The notes below the pieces were generated by a model. The model did not search any database, was not told where the DNA came from, and saw only the letters and a list, made by a program, of their open reading frames with translations. From assembly GCA_051953655.1 (NCBI GenBank), contig JBQCIO010000038.1, positions 1-14,474 on the forward strand: DNA of 14,474 nt, written 5' to 3'. Below are positions 1 to 6,500 of the stretch, piece by piece (the stretch's first letter is position 1; each line of letters opens with the position of its first letter). This stretch comes from JBQCHF01 sp051953655 (GTDB lineage: Bacteria; Actinomycetota; Actinomycetes; Motilibacterales; Motilibacteraceae). The position numbers and the translations under genes are program-made.

Positions 1-115
1 TTTTTTCGTTCGTGTGTCTCTCAACCTTTTTCCACCCTACACAAACCTTCATCTTTTTTTGGGTGGTTTTTGTTAATTTTTTTTCTTTTTTGTGAGCGCC
101 CCCCCCCCCCACCCC
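1..115. other. Low-complexity, T-rich/poly-C contig end
   Basis: This stretch is dominated by T runs and ends in a run of twelve Cs at 99-110. Its composition is quite unlike the GC-rich DNA that follows immediately. No gene, tRNA or convincing terminator is visible. On the minus strand, where the upstream gene ends at 145, the region reads as A runs rather than the U tract of an intrinsic terminator. It is most simply explained as low-quality sequence or an artefact at a contig end. A genuine AT-rich island cannot be excluded. Confidence 0.7.
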
Positions 116-144
116 GTGGTTCGTGCCGTCGACGTGGCGCCCGC

Positions 145-1014
145 TCAGACCCGGGCTACCTCGACCTTGCCCCGACCCCCCGCGGCCACGTGCCGCGGCT
201 CGCTCGAGGGCGCCGTCATCGCGAACAGGGTCCGCCCGTCCTCGCCGCCCAGCGCACAGGCGTAGGCGTACTGCGACGTCGTGACGGTGCCGGCCACCTC
301 GCCGCCCTCACGGAAGCCGACGACGGCCGGCCCGAGCGCGGCGGCGGCCCACACGACCTCCCCGTCGGTGCAGATCCCGTCCGGGGCCACGCCGGCCGCG
401 GCCGTCGACGCCCAGACGCGCCGGGAGGACAGGCTGCCGTCGGCGGCGACGTCGAAGGCGGTCAGCTGCAGCCGGAGCGTCTCGGCGACCACGAGGGTCC
501 GGCCGCCGTCCAGCAGCACCATCCCGTTCGGGAAGCGGACGTCCTCGGCGGCCACCGACACCGCGCCGTCGGGCTGCACCAGCGCCAGCCGGGTCAGGCC
601 GGCCGACTCGTCGGCGATCACCTCGGCGTCGGGGCGCTGCGCCAGCGCCGCATGGAGGTCGAAGCCGAAGTTGCCCACGTAGGCCCGGCCCACGGCGTCG
701 ACGAGCATGTCGTTGGCGTGGAAGTCGGCGACGCCGGACAGGTCGGCGTGCTCCACGAGGGCGCCGTCGGGCTCCTGCCGCAGCACCTTCCGGTCCAGCA
801 TGCTCACCACGAGCAGCCGGCCGTCCGGGAGCCAGCCCAGGCCCGAGGGCTGCTGCGGGACGTCGAGGACCTTCTCCTCGGCACCGTCCAGACCCAGGGT
901 GAACACCGCGTGGCGGTAGAAGTCGCTGAACCACAGCCGGCCCTGGTGCCAGCGCGGCCCCTCCCCGAACGCCAGGCCCTCCCGCAGCACCTCGCTGGTC
1001 ACGCTCGCCGCCAT
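145..1014 (-). CDS. SMP-30/gluconolactonase/LRE family protein
   Basis: A 289-residue protein with the six-bladed beta-propeller pattern of the SMP-30/gluconolactonase family. Members of the family are metal-dependent lactonases or related hydrolases. Visible signatures are EGPRW near residue 18, PSGLGWLPDGRLLV near 56-69, NDMLVD at 101-106, FPNGM at 161-165 and PDGIC at 211-215. E18, N163 and D212 match the divalent-metal ligands of the family, and N101 matches a substrate-site residue. No signal peptide is seen, so it is probably cytoplasmic. The ATG start is supported by a strong AGGAGGGA Shine-Dalgarno about 6 bases upstream. It lies last in the minus-strand gene run, 132 bp after pabC, so it may have its own promoter. 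The family is clear; the sugar lactone or other substrate cannot be told from sequence. Confidence 0.88.
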   Translation of the reverse strand: MAASVTSEVLREGLAFGEGPRWHQGRLWFSDFYRHAVFTLGLDGAEEKVLDVPQQPSGLGWLPDGRLLVVSMLDRKVLRQEPDGALVEHADLSGVADFHANDMLVDAVGRAYVGNFGFDLHAALAQRPDAEVIADESAGLTRLALVQPDGAVSVAAEDVRFPNGMVLLDGGRTLVVAETLRLQLTAFDVAADGSLSSRRVWASTAAAGVAPDGICTDGEVVWAAAALGPAVVGFREGGEVAGTVTTSQYAYACALGGEDGRTLFAMTAPSSEPRHVAAGGRGKVEVARV

Positions 1015-1064
1015 CGCCGCGTCCCTCCTGCTCGCCCCCGGCCCGCCGGGCCTCCTGTGCGGGC

Positions 1065-1070
1065 AGTCTG
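1065..1070 (-). promoter_or_regulatory. Possible -10 element for the SMP-30-like gene
   Basis: CAGACT on the minus strand lies about 50 nt upstream of the ATG at 1014. It would give a leader of roughly 40 nt containing the AGGAGGGA ribosome site. The same hexamer precedes the HIT gene start at 10677. No convincing -35 was found, so this is weak. A GC-rich 13-nt near-palindrome (GGCCCGCCGGGCC) at 1040-1052 lies between this element and the gene and could instead form a hairpin for the pabC transcript. Confidence 0.25.
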
Positions 1071-1090
1071 CTGGCCCGGGGCCGCAGCCA

Positions 1091-1164
1091 CCAGGGCTGC
1101 GCCGTCGGCTCAGGGCTGCGCCGTCGGCTCAGGGGTCCACGTCGGCTCAGGGGTCGACGTCGGC
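1091..1164 (-). repeat. Tandem 18/19-bp repeat carrying the pabC stop codon
   Basis: Four head-to-tail copies. On the minus strand these are two 18-bp units (GCCGACGTSGACCCCTGA) at 1147-1164 and 1129-1146, followed by two 19-bp units (GCCGACGGCGCAGCCCTGR) at 1110-1128 and 1091-1109. The first unit encodes the last residues of PabC (ADVDP) and its TGA. The second repeats ADVDP plus stop in the same frame. The array looks like slippage duplication of the 3' end of pabC. Confidence 0.85.
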
Positions 1165-2010
1165 GGCGCTGCGGGCGGCGAAGGTGGCCGCCGACTCGCG
1201 GGTGAGCGGGCCGGGCTTGCCGTCGCCGACCGGCCGGCCGTCGACGGTGCCCACCGCCTGCACGTCCCGGGTGGAGGAGGTGAGGAACACCTCCTGGGCC
1301 TGCGCCAGCGCGCTCATCGGGACGTCGCGCTCCACCACCCCGCACCACTCCAGGACGAGCGCGCGGGTCACGCCGGCCAGGCAGCCGGAGGCCAGGGTGG
1401 GGGTCACCAGCTCGCCGTCCAGGGCCAGCACGACGTTGGAGCCGGTGCCCTCGCAGAGCATCCCGGCGGTGTTGGCGAACAGCGCCTCGCTGGCGCCACG
1501 GGCCTTGGCGTGCGCGAGCGCGACCACGTTGTCGGCGTAGGAGGTCGTCTTGAGGCCCGCCACGGCGCTGTGCTCGTTGCGGGTCCACGGCACGGTGGCG
1601 ACGTCGGCGGTCTCGGGCCAGGCGGTGGCCGCGGCCGCGGCGACGACGAGGGTGCAGCCGGCGTGGCCGCGCTCGGAGCCCAGCGGGCTCGGACCGCCGG
1701 TCCAGGTGATCCGCAGCCGCCCGGTGCCCTGGCGTGCCTCCGGCTGGGCCAGCAGCTCGGCGACGGCGGCTCGCACGCCGGGCTCGTCCGGCACCGGCAG
1801 CCCGAGCCCGCGGGCCGAGGACGCCAGCCGGTCGAGGTGCCGGGTGAGCGCGAAGGGCGTGCCGTCGAGGACCTTGCAGGTCTCGAACACGCCGTCGCCG
1901 ACCGTCAGGCCGTGGTCGAAGGCGGACACCCGCGCCTCGCCCTGCTCCACCAGCCCGCCGTCGAGCCCGTCAGCGCCGTCAGTGCCGCTGCTGCCGATCC
2001 AGACCTTCAC
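1147..2010 (-). CDS. pabC: Aminodeoxychorismate lyase (class IV PLP enzyme)
   Basis: A 287-residue fold-type IV PLP enzyme that would remove pyruvate from 4-amino-4-deoxychorismate to release p-aminobenzoate for folate. Visible features are the N-terminal SAFDHGLTVGDGVFET block at 29-44, the Schiff-base lysine K154 in GLKTTSYADNV, and CEGTGSNV at 186-193 followed by TPTLASGCLAGVTR. Length is normal for PabC or D-amino acid/branched-chain aminotransferase relatives. The start is GTG at 2010-2008, overlapping the pabB stop as GTGA, which implies translational coupling. Adjacency to pabB is the main reason to prefer lyase over aminotransferase. The stop codon sits in the first unit of a tandem repeat, so the same pentapeptide and stop recur directly downstream. 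Confidence 0.9.
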   Translation of the reverse strand: MKVWIGSSGTDGADGLDGGLVEQGEARVSAFDHGLTVGDGVFETCKVLDGTPFALTRHLDRLASSARGLGLPVPDEPGVRAAVAELLAQPEARQGTGRLRITWTGGPSPLGSERGHAGCTLVVAAAAATAWPETADVATVPWTRNEHSAVAGLKTTSYADNVVALAHAKARGASEALFANTAGMLCEGTGSNVVLALDGELVTPTLASGCLAGVTRALVLEWCGVVERDVPMSALAQAQEVFLTSSTRDVQAVGTVDGRPVGDGKPGPLTRESAATFAARSAADVDP

Positions 2011-3098
2011 CGCTGCTCCTCGTCGTGCTCGTGCTGCGTCTGCGCGCGCCCACTACCCCTGCTCGACCGCCGCGACGCGACGGCGAGCAGCCGGGCGGCC
2101 TTGAGCTCGGTCTCGTCCCACTCGGCCGCCGGGTCCGAGCCCCAGGTGATCCCGGCCCCGGTGCCGAGGCACAGCCTGCCCGGCTCCCGCCAGAACGTGC
2201 GGATGCCGACGGCGAGTCGCGCCGTGCCGCGGTCGGCGTCCACCCAGCCCACCGCCCCGCAGTAGGGGCCGCGCGGCACCGGCTCGAGGGCGCGCAGGGC
2301 CGCCAGGGCGCTGCTCTTGGGGGCTCCGGTGACCGAGCCGGGCGGGAAGGTGGCCGCCAGCAGCTCCGGCCAGCCGACGCCGTCGGCGAGCCGGCCGCGG
2401 ACGGCCGACACGAGGTGCACCAGCCCGGGGTGCTCCTCCACCGCCAGCAGCGCCGGGACCTCGACGCTCCCCGTGCGGCAGGCCCGGCCGAGGTCGTTGC
2501 GGACCAGGTCGACGATCATCACGTTCTCGGCCCGGTCCTTCTCGAGCAGGTCGGCCTCGGTGCGGCCGGTGCCCTTGATCGGCCGGGACTCCACCACGGC
2601 GCCCTCGCGGCGCAGGAACAGCTCCGGGCTGGCGGTGGCGACCTCGACGCCGCCCGGCACGGTCCCGGAGGTCGCCGGCAGCCGGACGTAGCCGGCGTAC
2701 GGCGCCGGGTTGCCCCGCGCGAGCCGGCCGGCCAGGCCCAGCAGGTCGGCGTCGTCCGGCAGCGGCGCGTGCAGGACCCGGCAGACGTTGGCCTGGTAGA
2801 CCTCGCCCGCGGCGATGCGTCGGCGCACGTCCTGGCAGGCGGCGACGTAGTCCGCGCGGTCCAGCGAGCTGCGCCAGGCCGCGCGCCGGACGCCGACCCA
2901 GGGCGCCGTGGGCAGCGGTGCGCGCCGCACCCGGCCGAACCGGCCCAGCGACACCTGCCCCTCGAAGCCGAGCACGACAGCCCACCAGCCGCCGCGGTCC
3001 AGGTCCGACACGTCGTCGGAGACCTGCTGCAGCCCGGTGGCCAGCACTCCCCCGAACCAGGCCAGCGGCTGGCGCACGCTCGGCTCGGGCTGGGGCAC
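2007..3098 (-). CDS. pabB: Aminodeoxychorismate synthase component I
   Basis: A 363-residue chorismate-binding enzyme of the TrpE/PabB/isochorismate synthase superfamily. The sequence PIKGT at 173-177 has the lysine typical of PabB; anthranilate synthases usually have PIAGT there. Other family blocks are GEVYQAN at 98-104, SPELFLR at 157-163, DLVRNDLGR at 197-205, PPGSVTGAPK at 252-261 and GAGITWGSDPAAEWDET at 314-330. It should aminate chorismate to aminodeoxychorismate with ammonia from a PabA partner, which is not encoded here. The N-terminal domain is shorter than in E. coli PabB (about 450 residues). The start is GTG at 3098 with TAGCGT six bases upstream and no Shine-Dalgarno, so a leaderless mRNA is likely. 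It overlaps pabC by 4 bp. Confidence 0.92.
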   Translation of the reverse strand: MPQPEPSVRQPLAWFGGVLATGLQQVSDDVSDLDRGGWWAVVLGFEGQVSLGRFGRVRRAPLPTAPWVGVRRAAWRSSLDRADYVAACQDVRRRIAAGEVYQANVCRVLHAPLPDDADLLGLAGRLARGNPAPYAGYVRLPATSGTVPGGVEVATASPELFLRREGAVVESRPIKGTGRTEADLLEKDRAENVMIVDLVRNDLGRACRTGSVEVPALLAVEEHPGLVHLVSAVRGRLADGVGWPELLAATFPPGSVTGAPKSSALAALRALEPVPRGPYCGAVGWVDADRGTARLAVGIRTFWREPGRLCLGTGAGITWGSDPAAEWDETELKAARLLAVASRRSSRGSGRAQTQHEHDEEQR

Positions 3099-3104
3099 GG
3101 CCGG

Positions 3105-3110
3105 ACGCTA
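3105..3110 (-). promoter_or_regulatory. Leaderless-type -10 box of pabB
   Basis: TAGCGT on the minus strand ends exactly 6 nt before the pabB GTG. Actinobacterial -10 elements (TANNNT) lie 6-8 nt upstream of transcription starts, so transcription would begin at or next to the start codon. No good -35 is visible. It lies in the 36-bp gap between the fetB stop and pabB, so pabB/pabC could be expressed independently of the genes upstream. Confidence 0.5.
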
Positions 3111-3134
3111 GCGGCTGAGGTCCGCTCTCCGGGC

Positions 3135-3893
3135 TCAGGCGACCAGGACCGGGCGCACCAGGCCGACCCGGTCGGCCAGCAGCCGGGTGACGACCACCGC
3201 GGCCACCGTCTGCGCGGCGAGCAGGCCGACCAGCACGAGCAGCTGCACCCGCCCGGCCTCCAGCGGCGAGGCCCCGCCGAGCAGCAGCCCGACGAACGCC
3301 CCGGGCAGCACCACCAGGCCGACGTTCCGGGTCTGGTCCAGCGACGGCACCAGCGCCCGGGCGGCGGCCACCCGGCCGAGCTCGCGCACCGCCTGGCGCG
3401 GGGTGGCGCCGACGGCGAGCCAGGCCTCCACCTGGTCCCACTGGCTCCGCACGTCGTCGAGCAGCCGCTGCCCGGCCAGCGTGGTGGCGGTCATGGCCCC
3501 GCCGAGGACCTGGGCGGTGAACGGCACGACGTCGCGGGCGGTCCAGGCCAGCGCGCCGGTGGCGAACACGACGACGGTGGTGGCCAGCGCGCCGGCGCCG
3601 ATCGCGACCGCGGCGAGCCGCGCGGCGGCAGGCACCCCGCGCAGCCGGCGCCCGCTGGTGAGGGCGGCGGCGGAGAGCATCACCGCGAGGTAGAGCGGGG
3701 CGAGCGCGGGGGTGCCGAGCACGACGCGGACCACCAGCCCGACCAGCAGGAGCTGGACGACGGCCCGGCCGGGGGCCACCAGCAGGTCGCGGCCGTGGCC
3801 GAGCCCGGCCGCGTGCCCCACCGCGGCGGCCACGCCGACGAGCAGCACGACCGCGACGGCGAGCGAGACCAGCGGGGCGGGCATCGCGATCAC
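3135..3893 (-). CDS. fetB: FetB/UPF0014-family ABC transporter permease
   Basis: A 252-residue membrane protein with about seven hydrophobic segments, near residues 8-27, 45-62, 66-80, 92-115, 125-140, 190-206 and 217-240. The AVVQLLLVGLVV segment, the amphipathic QVEAWLAVGATPRQAV loop at 154-169 (coupling-helix type) and TRNVGLVVLPGAFVGLLLGGASP at 188-210 match the UPF0014/FetB family. In E. coli FetB works with the ATPase FetA in iron export. No ATPase gene adjoins this copy, so the partner would have to be elsewhere. The start is GTG at 3893, overlapping the preceding stop as GTGA; an in-frame ATG lies three codons later. Family assignment is good, the iron role is inferred. Confidence 0.82.
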   Translation of the reverse strand: MIAMPAPLVSLAVAVVLLVGVAAAVGHAAGLGHGRDLLVAPGRAVVQLLLVGLVVRVVLGTPALAPLYLAVMLSAAALTSGRRLRGVPAAARLAAVAIGAGALATTVVVFATGALAWTARDVVPFTAQVLGGAMTATTLAGQRLLDDVRSQWDQVEAWLAVGATPRQAVRELGRVAAARALVPSLDQTRNVGLVVLPGAFVGLLLGGASPLEAGRVQLLVLVGLLAAQTVAAVVVTRLLADRVGLVRPVLVA

Positions 3894-4843
3894 GTCCGCG
3901 GGCGCAGCGCCACCCCGGCGGCCGCCTCGAGCACGGCCAGCGCGACCAGGCGCACCGTCCGCCCGTCGGGGGTGTCCGCGGTGGCGTCGACCTCGGTCAG
4001 GTCCAGCGAGCGCACCCGCGGGTCGCGGGCGGCGGCGTGGGCGGCGTCGAGCAGCGCGCGGGCGCCCAGGCCGCCCGGCAGCGCGGCGGGGCAGGCCGGC
4101 GCGACCGAACGGTCGCAGACGTCGACGTCGAGGTCGACGTGCACCGGGCCGCCCCCCGCGCCGGCGACGTCGAGCGCCTCGGCGACGACGTCGGCCATCG
4201 GGCGCTGCTCGGCCTCGTGCAGCGGGACGACGGTGATCCCGAGGTCCCGGGCCCGGGCGGCGTACTCGGGCGAGTTGGCCCAGTCCGCGATGCCGATCTG
4301 CACCACCCGGGTGCCGGAGAGGCCGGCCTCCACCAGCCGGCGCACCGGCGAGCCGTTGCTGCGCCCGTCGCGCAGGTCGTGGTGGGCGTCCAGGGTCACC
4401 AGCCCGGCGGTCGGCAGCTGCGGCCCGGCCGCCCCGCGGGCGACGGCGTAGGTGACCGAGTTGTCCCCGCCCAGGGCCAGCAGGAGCCGGGCCCGGGCCA
4501 CGCCGGCGGCCGCGGCGGCCTCGGTGGCGGCCTCGTCCGCGTCCGGGTCGGACACGTCGCCGAGGTCGAGCGGCACGACGTCGGCCAGGTCGAGCCGGTG
4601 CCGCCAGGACCAGGTGCCCAGCCGCAGCAGCGCCTGCCGGACCGCGGCGGGGGTGCTGTGGGCGCCGGTCGGCGAGATGGAGGTGCGCGAGGCGGGCACC
4701 CCGAGCAGGGCCAGATCGACCGGCCCGACGATCCGGCCGTCGACCCGGCCGGCGGCGAGCCAGTGCCCGGCGCGCGGCCAGCGCGGGTCGGTCGGCAGCG
4801 CGGGCCGGGCGGGGTCGCCGCTGGTGCTGGGCTCGTTGCTCAC
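3890..4843 (-). CDS. Arginase/agmatinase/formimidoylglutamase-family ureohydrolase
   Basis: A 317-residue ureohydrolase-fold enzyme that would use a two-metal (Mn) centre to hydrolyse a guanidino or formimino group. Motifs in order are GGDNS at 125-129, DAHHD at 152-156, and DLDVDVCD at 237-244 followed by APACPAALPGG. The usual first motif is GGDHS, so a metal-ligand histidine is replaced by asparagine. The other Asp/His ligands appear intact. Substrate cannot be assigned; formimidoylglutamase- or agmatinase-like roles are both possible. I chose GTG at 4843, which has CAGGAT six bases upstream, over a GTG at 4891 that adds 16 low-conservation residues and lacks any signal. It is first in the minus-strand run and overlaps fetB by 4 bp. 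Confidence 0.82.
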   Translation of the reverse strand: MSNEPSTSGDPARPALPTDPRWPRAGHWLAAGRVDGRIVGPVDLALLGVPASRTSISPTGAHSTPAAVRQALLRLGTWSWRHRLDLADVVPLDLGDVSDPDADEAATEAAAAAGVARARLLLALGGDNSVTYAVARGAAGPQLPTAGLVTLDAHHDLRDGRSNGSPVRRLVEAGLSGTRVVQIGIADWANSPEYAARARDLGITVVPLHEAEQRPMADVVAEALDVAGAGGGPVHVDLDVDVCDRSVAPACPAALPGGLGARALLDAAHAAARDPRVRSLDLTEVDATADTPDGRTVRLVALAVLEAAAGVALRPRT

Positions 4844-4849
4844 CGGCAC

Positions 4850-4855
4850 ATCCTG
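4850..4855 (-). promoter_or_regulatory. Possible leaderless -10 box of the ureohydrolase gene
   Basis: CAGGAT on the minus strand lies exactly 6 nt before the chosen GTG. It has the A at position 2 and T at position 6 of the actinobacterial -10. The AGGA within it could alternatively act as a Shine-Dalgarno about 8 bases from the GTG, so the two readings cannot be separated by eye. It would drive the gene run 4843 to 145. Confidence 0.4.
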
Positions 4856-4907
4856 CCGCCGGAGCGCCCCCGCCACGCCGGCGGCGGGCACCGTCGGGGG
4901 CTTCGCT

Positions 4908-4937
4908 TTGGATCGCCGGGCCGGATGTTGCTATGGT
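4908..4937 (+). promoter_or_regulatory. Promoter of the tRNA cluster
   Basis: TTGGAT (4908-4913), an 18-nt spacer and TATGGT (4932-4937) form a sigma70/HrdB-type promoter. Transcription would start near 4944, about 40 nt before tRNA-Gly. It is unusually AT-rich for this window, which supports it. Confidence 0.65.
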
Positions 4938-4984
4938 TCCACCCGCACCGCAGGACCGGGGTCAGCCCCGGGAGAGCGGCTCGC

Positions 4985-5057
4985 GCGGACGTGGCTCAGT
5001 TGGTAGAGCATCACCTTGCCAAGGTGAGGGTCGCGGGTTCGAGTCCCGTCGTCCGCT
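4985..5057 (+). tRNA. tRNA-Gly (anticodon GCC)
   Basis: A 73-nt cloverleaf. The acceptor arm GCGGACG at 4985-4991 pairs with CGTCCGC at 5050-5056, and the discriminator is T5057. The D-loop region is GGCTCAGTTGGTAGAGC. The anticodon stem TCACC/GGTGA encloses loop TTGCCAA with GCC at 5018-5020. The T arm contains GGTTCGAGTCC. CCA is not encoded, so it must be added after transcription. Confidence 0.97.
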
Positions 5058-5091
5058 CGAAAGAGGTCCGGTTCCCACTCCAGGCCTCCTC

Positions 5092-5162
5092 GGTGGAGTG
5101 GCCGAGAGGCGAGGCAACGGCCTGCAAAGCCGTGTACACGGGTTCAAATCCCGTCTCCACCT
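5092..5162 (+). tRNA. tRNA-Cys (anticodon GCA)
   Basis: A 71-nt cloverleaf. GGTGGAG at 5092-5098 pairs with CTCCACC at 5155-5161. The discriminator is T5162, and U73 is a known cysteine identity element. The anticodon stem ACGGC/GCCGT encloses loop CTGCAAA with GCA at 5124-5126. The T arm contains GGTTCAAATCC. No encoded CCA. It is 34 nt after tRNA-Gly and probably co-transcribed. Confidence 0.97.
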
Positions 5163-5184
5163 CGATGCACGGCACCACCTGCTC

Positions 5185-5259
5185 GGGCGATTAGCTCAGT
5201 GGGAGAGCGCTTCCTTGACACGGAAGAGGTCACTGGTTCAATCCCAGTATCGCCCACCA
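5185..5259 (+). tRNA. tRNA-Val (anticodon GAC), CCA encoded
   Basis: GGGCGAT at 5185-5191 pairs with ATCGCCC at 5249-5255. The discriminator is A5256, followed by an encoded CCA at 5257-5259. The anticodon stem CTTCC/GGAAG encloses loop TTGACAC with GAC at 5217-5219. The T arm contains GGTTCAATCCC. It is the last tRNA of the cluster; unlike its two neighbours it carries its CCA in the DNA. Confidence 0.97.
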
Positions 5260-5265
5260 GCCGTA

Positions 5266-5295
5266 AGGCCCCCTGACCTGCAGGTCAGGGGGCCT
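5266..5295. terminator. Bidirectional terminator between tRNA-Val and cupin gene
   Basis: A perfect palindrome with 15-bp arms: AGGCCCCCTGACCTG (5266-5280) and CAGGTCAGGGGGCCT (5281-5295). It starts 7 nt after the tRNA-Val CCA and ends 14 nt before the convergent cupin stop. It can serve transcripts from both sides. There is only a short pyrimidine stretch and no long U tract. Confidence 0.85.
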
Positions 5296-5308
5296 CTGCG
5301 CGTTCGGG

Positions 5309-5716
5309 CTACCAGCGTTCGGGGGTCAGCCCGCGCGCGGCGAGGAACGTCTGCATGTTCGGCATCACGGCGGCCATGTCCCGCTCCGCCTCGTCGCTGC
5401 GGGTGAAGATCAGCACCTCGCAGCCCTGGTGGAAGATCGGCACGTGGCCCGGCGGGATCACCCCGGCGTCGCCGGCCTGCAACGTCTCGACGCTGCCGTC
5501 GGCGTAGCGCAGCTCCATCTCCCCCTTGACCACATAGCCCAGGTGCCCGACCTGGCACATGTCGCCCGGCGCACCCTTGAACATGAAGCTGAAGTCCTGG
5601 TCGGACTCGTAGCTCTCGATGCTGATCGTCCAGCCGTCCATCTGCTGCTCGGCCGAGGTCATCACCCCCGGCAGCCGCTCGTGCGTGGCGGCGCTGGCCA
5701 TCGACATCTTGGACAC
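5309..5716 (-). CDS. Small cupin-domain protein
   Basis: A 135-residue single-domain cupin. Conserved positions visible are H58 in CQVGHLGYVVKGEMEL (54-69), E66, and AGDAGVIPPGHVPIF at 81-95 with H91, plus H96. These are the usual metal-binding motifs 1 and 2. An alternative start at 5743 would add nine residues. The GTG at 5716-5714 is preferred because GGAGG lies 6 bases upstream on the minus strand. It is a monocistronic gene, convergent with the tRNA cluster and divergent from the TMEM175-like gene. Function cannot be told: such proteins include small-molecule binding, isomerase and dioxygenase-like members. Confidence 0.85.
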   Translation of the reverse strand: MSKMSMASAATHERLPGVMTSAEQQMDGWTISIESYESDQDFSFMFKGAPGDMCQVGHLGYVVKGEMELRYADGSVETLQAGDAGVIPPGHVPIFHQGCEVLIFTRSDEAERDMAAVMPNMQTFLAARGLTPERW

Positions 5717-5873
5717 GTGCAACCTCCCCCGGGTCCGGGCCACCGGCTGCCCGGCGGCCTCCCCGCCACGGCACCCCGCGCCGTCCTGCTCGTGGAGGGG
5801 CCAACGTCCCCCGCCCGCGTCCGGGCACGCCTCGCACGGGGCGATGCTGCTGGTGCCACGCCGACGGACGCCC

Positions 5874-5879
5874 TAGCGT
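5874..5879 (+). promoter_or_regulatory. Leaderless-type -10 box of the TMEM175-like gene
   Basis: TAGCGT ends exactly 6 nt before the GTG at 5886. No Shine-Dalgarno is present. This is the same hexamer and spacing as upstream of pabB. No convincing -35 is seen in the 169-bp gap to the divergent cupin gene, which otherwise holds nothing recognisable. Confidence 0.5.
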
Positions 5880-5885
5880 CGCCCT

Positions 5886-6494
5886 GTGCCGACCAACCGG
5901 CTCGAGGCCTTCAGCGACGGTGTGCTCGCCATCGTCATCACGATCATGGTGCTCGAGCTGCACCCGCCGGAGGGCACCTCCTGGAGCGCCTTGCGCCCGC
6001 TGCTCCCGGTGTTCTTCGCCTACGTGCTCAGCTTCGTCAACGTCGGCATCTACTGGAACAACCACCACCACATGCTCCACGCGGCAGAGCGGGTCAACGG
6101 GCGCGTGCTGTGGGCCAACCTGCACCTGCTGTTCTGGCTCTCGCTGCTCCCCTTCACCACGGCGTGGATCGGCGAGCACCACCTCGCGCCGGTGCCGACG
6201 GCGGTCTACGGCCTCGACCTCCTGATGGCGGCCGCCGCCTACTTCGTGCTGCAGCAGAGGTTCGTGCGCGAGCACGGACGCGACTCCGCCTTCGCGCGGG
6301 CCCTGGGCCGCGACGTCAAGGGCCGGCTCAGCGTGGCGATCTACCTGGTGGCGGTGCCTCTCGCCGCCGTGCTCCCATGGGCTTCGGTCGCCGCCTACGT
6401 GGCCGTGGCCGCGATGTGGCTGGTGCCGGACCGGCGGCTGGAGCCGCGCGCCGCCGGCGCGGAGCCCGCACCGCTGCCCGAGGCGGCCTCGTAG
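5886..6494 (+). CDS. TMEM175/DUF1211-family membrane protein (putative K+ channel)
   Basis: A 202-residue integral membrane protein. The N-terminal RLEAFSDGVLAIVIT at 5-19 is the family signature on helix 1 (R then FSDG, then T), which lines the pore in bacterial TMEM175 potassium channels. Further hydrophobic segments lie near 38-55, 78-95, 103-122, 148-163 and 166-181, giving six helices as in single-repeat bacterial members that tetramerise. A histidine-rich loop (WNNHHHMLH) follows helix 2. The start is GTG at 5886, leaderless-type. It is convergent with the SIS gene with only 6 bp between the stops. The channel role is inferred from the family. Confidence 0.85.
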   Translation: MPTNRLEAFSDGVLAIVITIMVLELHPPEGTSWSALRPLLPVFFAYVLSFVNVGIYWNNHHHMLHAAERVNGRVLWANLHLLFWLSLLPFTTAWIGEHHLAPVPTAVYGLDLLMAAAAYFVLQQRFVREHGRDSAFARALGRDVKGRLSVAIYLVAVPLAAVLPWASVAAYVAVAAMWLVPDRRLEPRAAGAEPAPLPEAAS

Positions 6495-6500
6495 CAGACC

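Noticed and set aside
1091..1164. CRISPR array
   Set aside because: The units are directly adjacent with no spacers and only 18-19 bp long, and no cas genes are nearby.
70..2265. A plus-strand open frame of 731 codons beginning in the T-rich end
   Set aside because: It lies antisense to the SMP-30-like, pabC and pabB genes, begins in probable artefact sequence and lacks recognisable domains.
2025..4451. A plus-strand open frame of about 800 codons opposite pabB, fetB and the ureohydrolase
   Set aside because: Its composition is Gly/Arg/Pro/His-rich with no motif, and it runs antisense to three genes with clear family signatures. It is a byproduct of high GC at third codon positions.
4844..4891. 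A 16-residue N-terminal extension of the ureohydrolase from a GTG at 4891
   Set aside because: No ribosome site or -10 precedes it, while the GTG at 4843 has a -10/AGGA at suitable distance.
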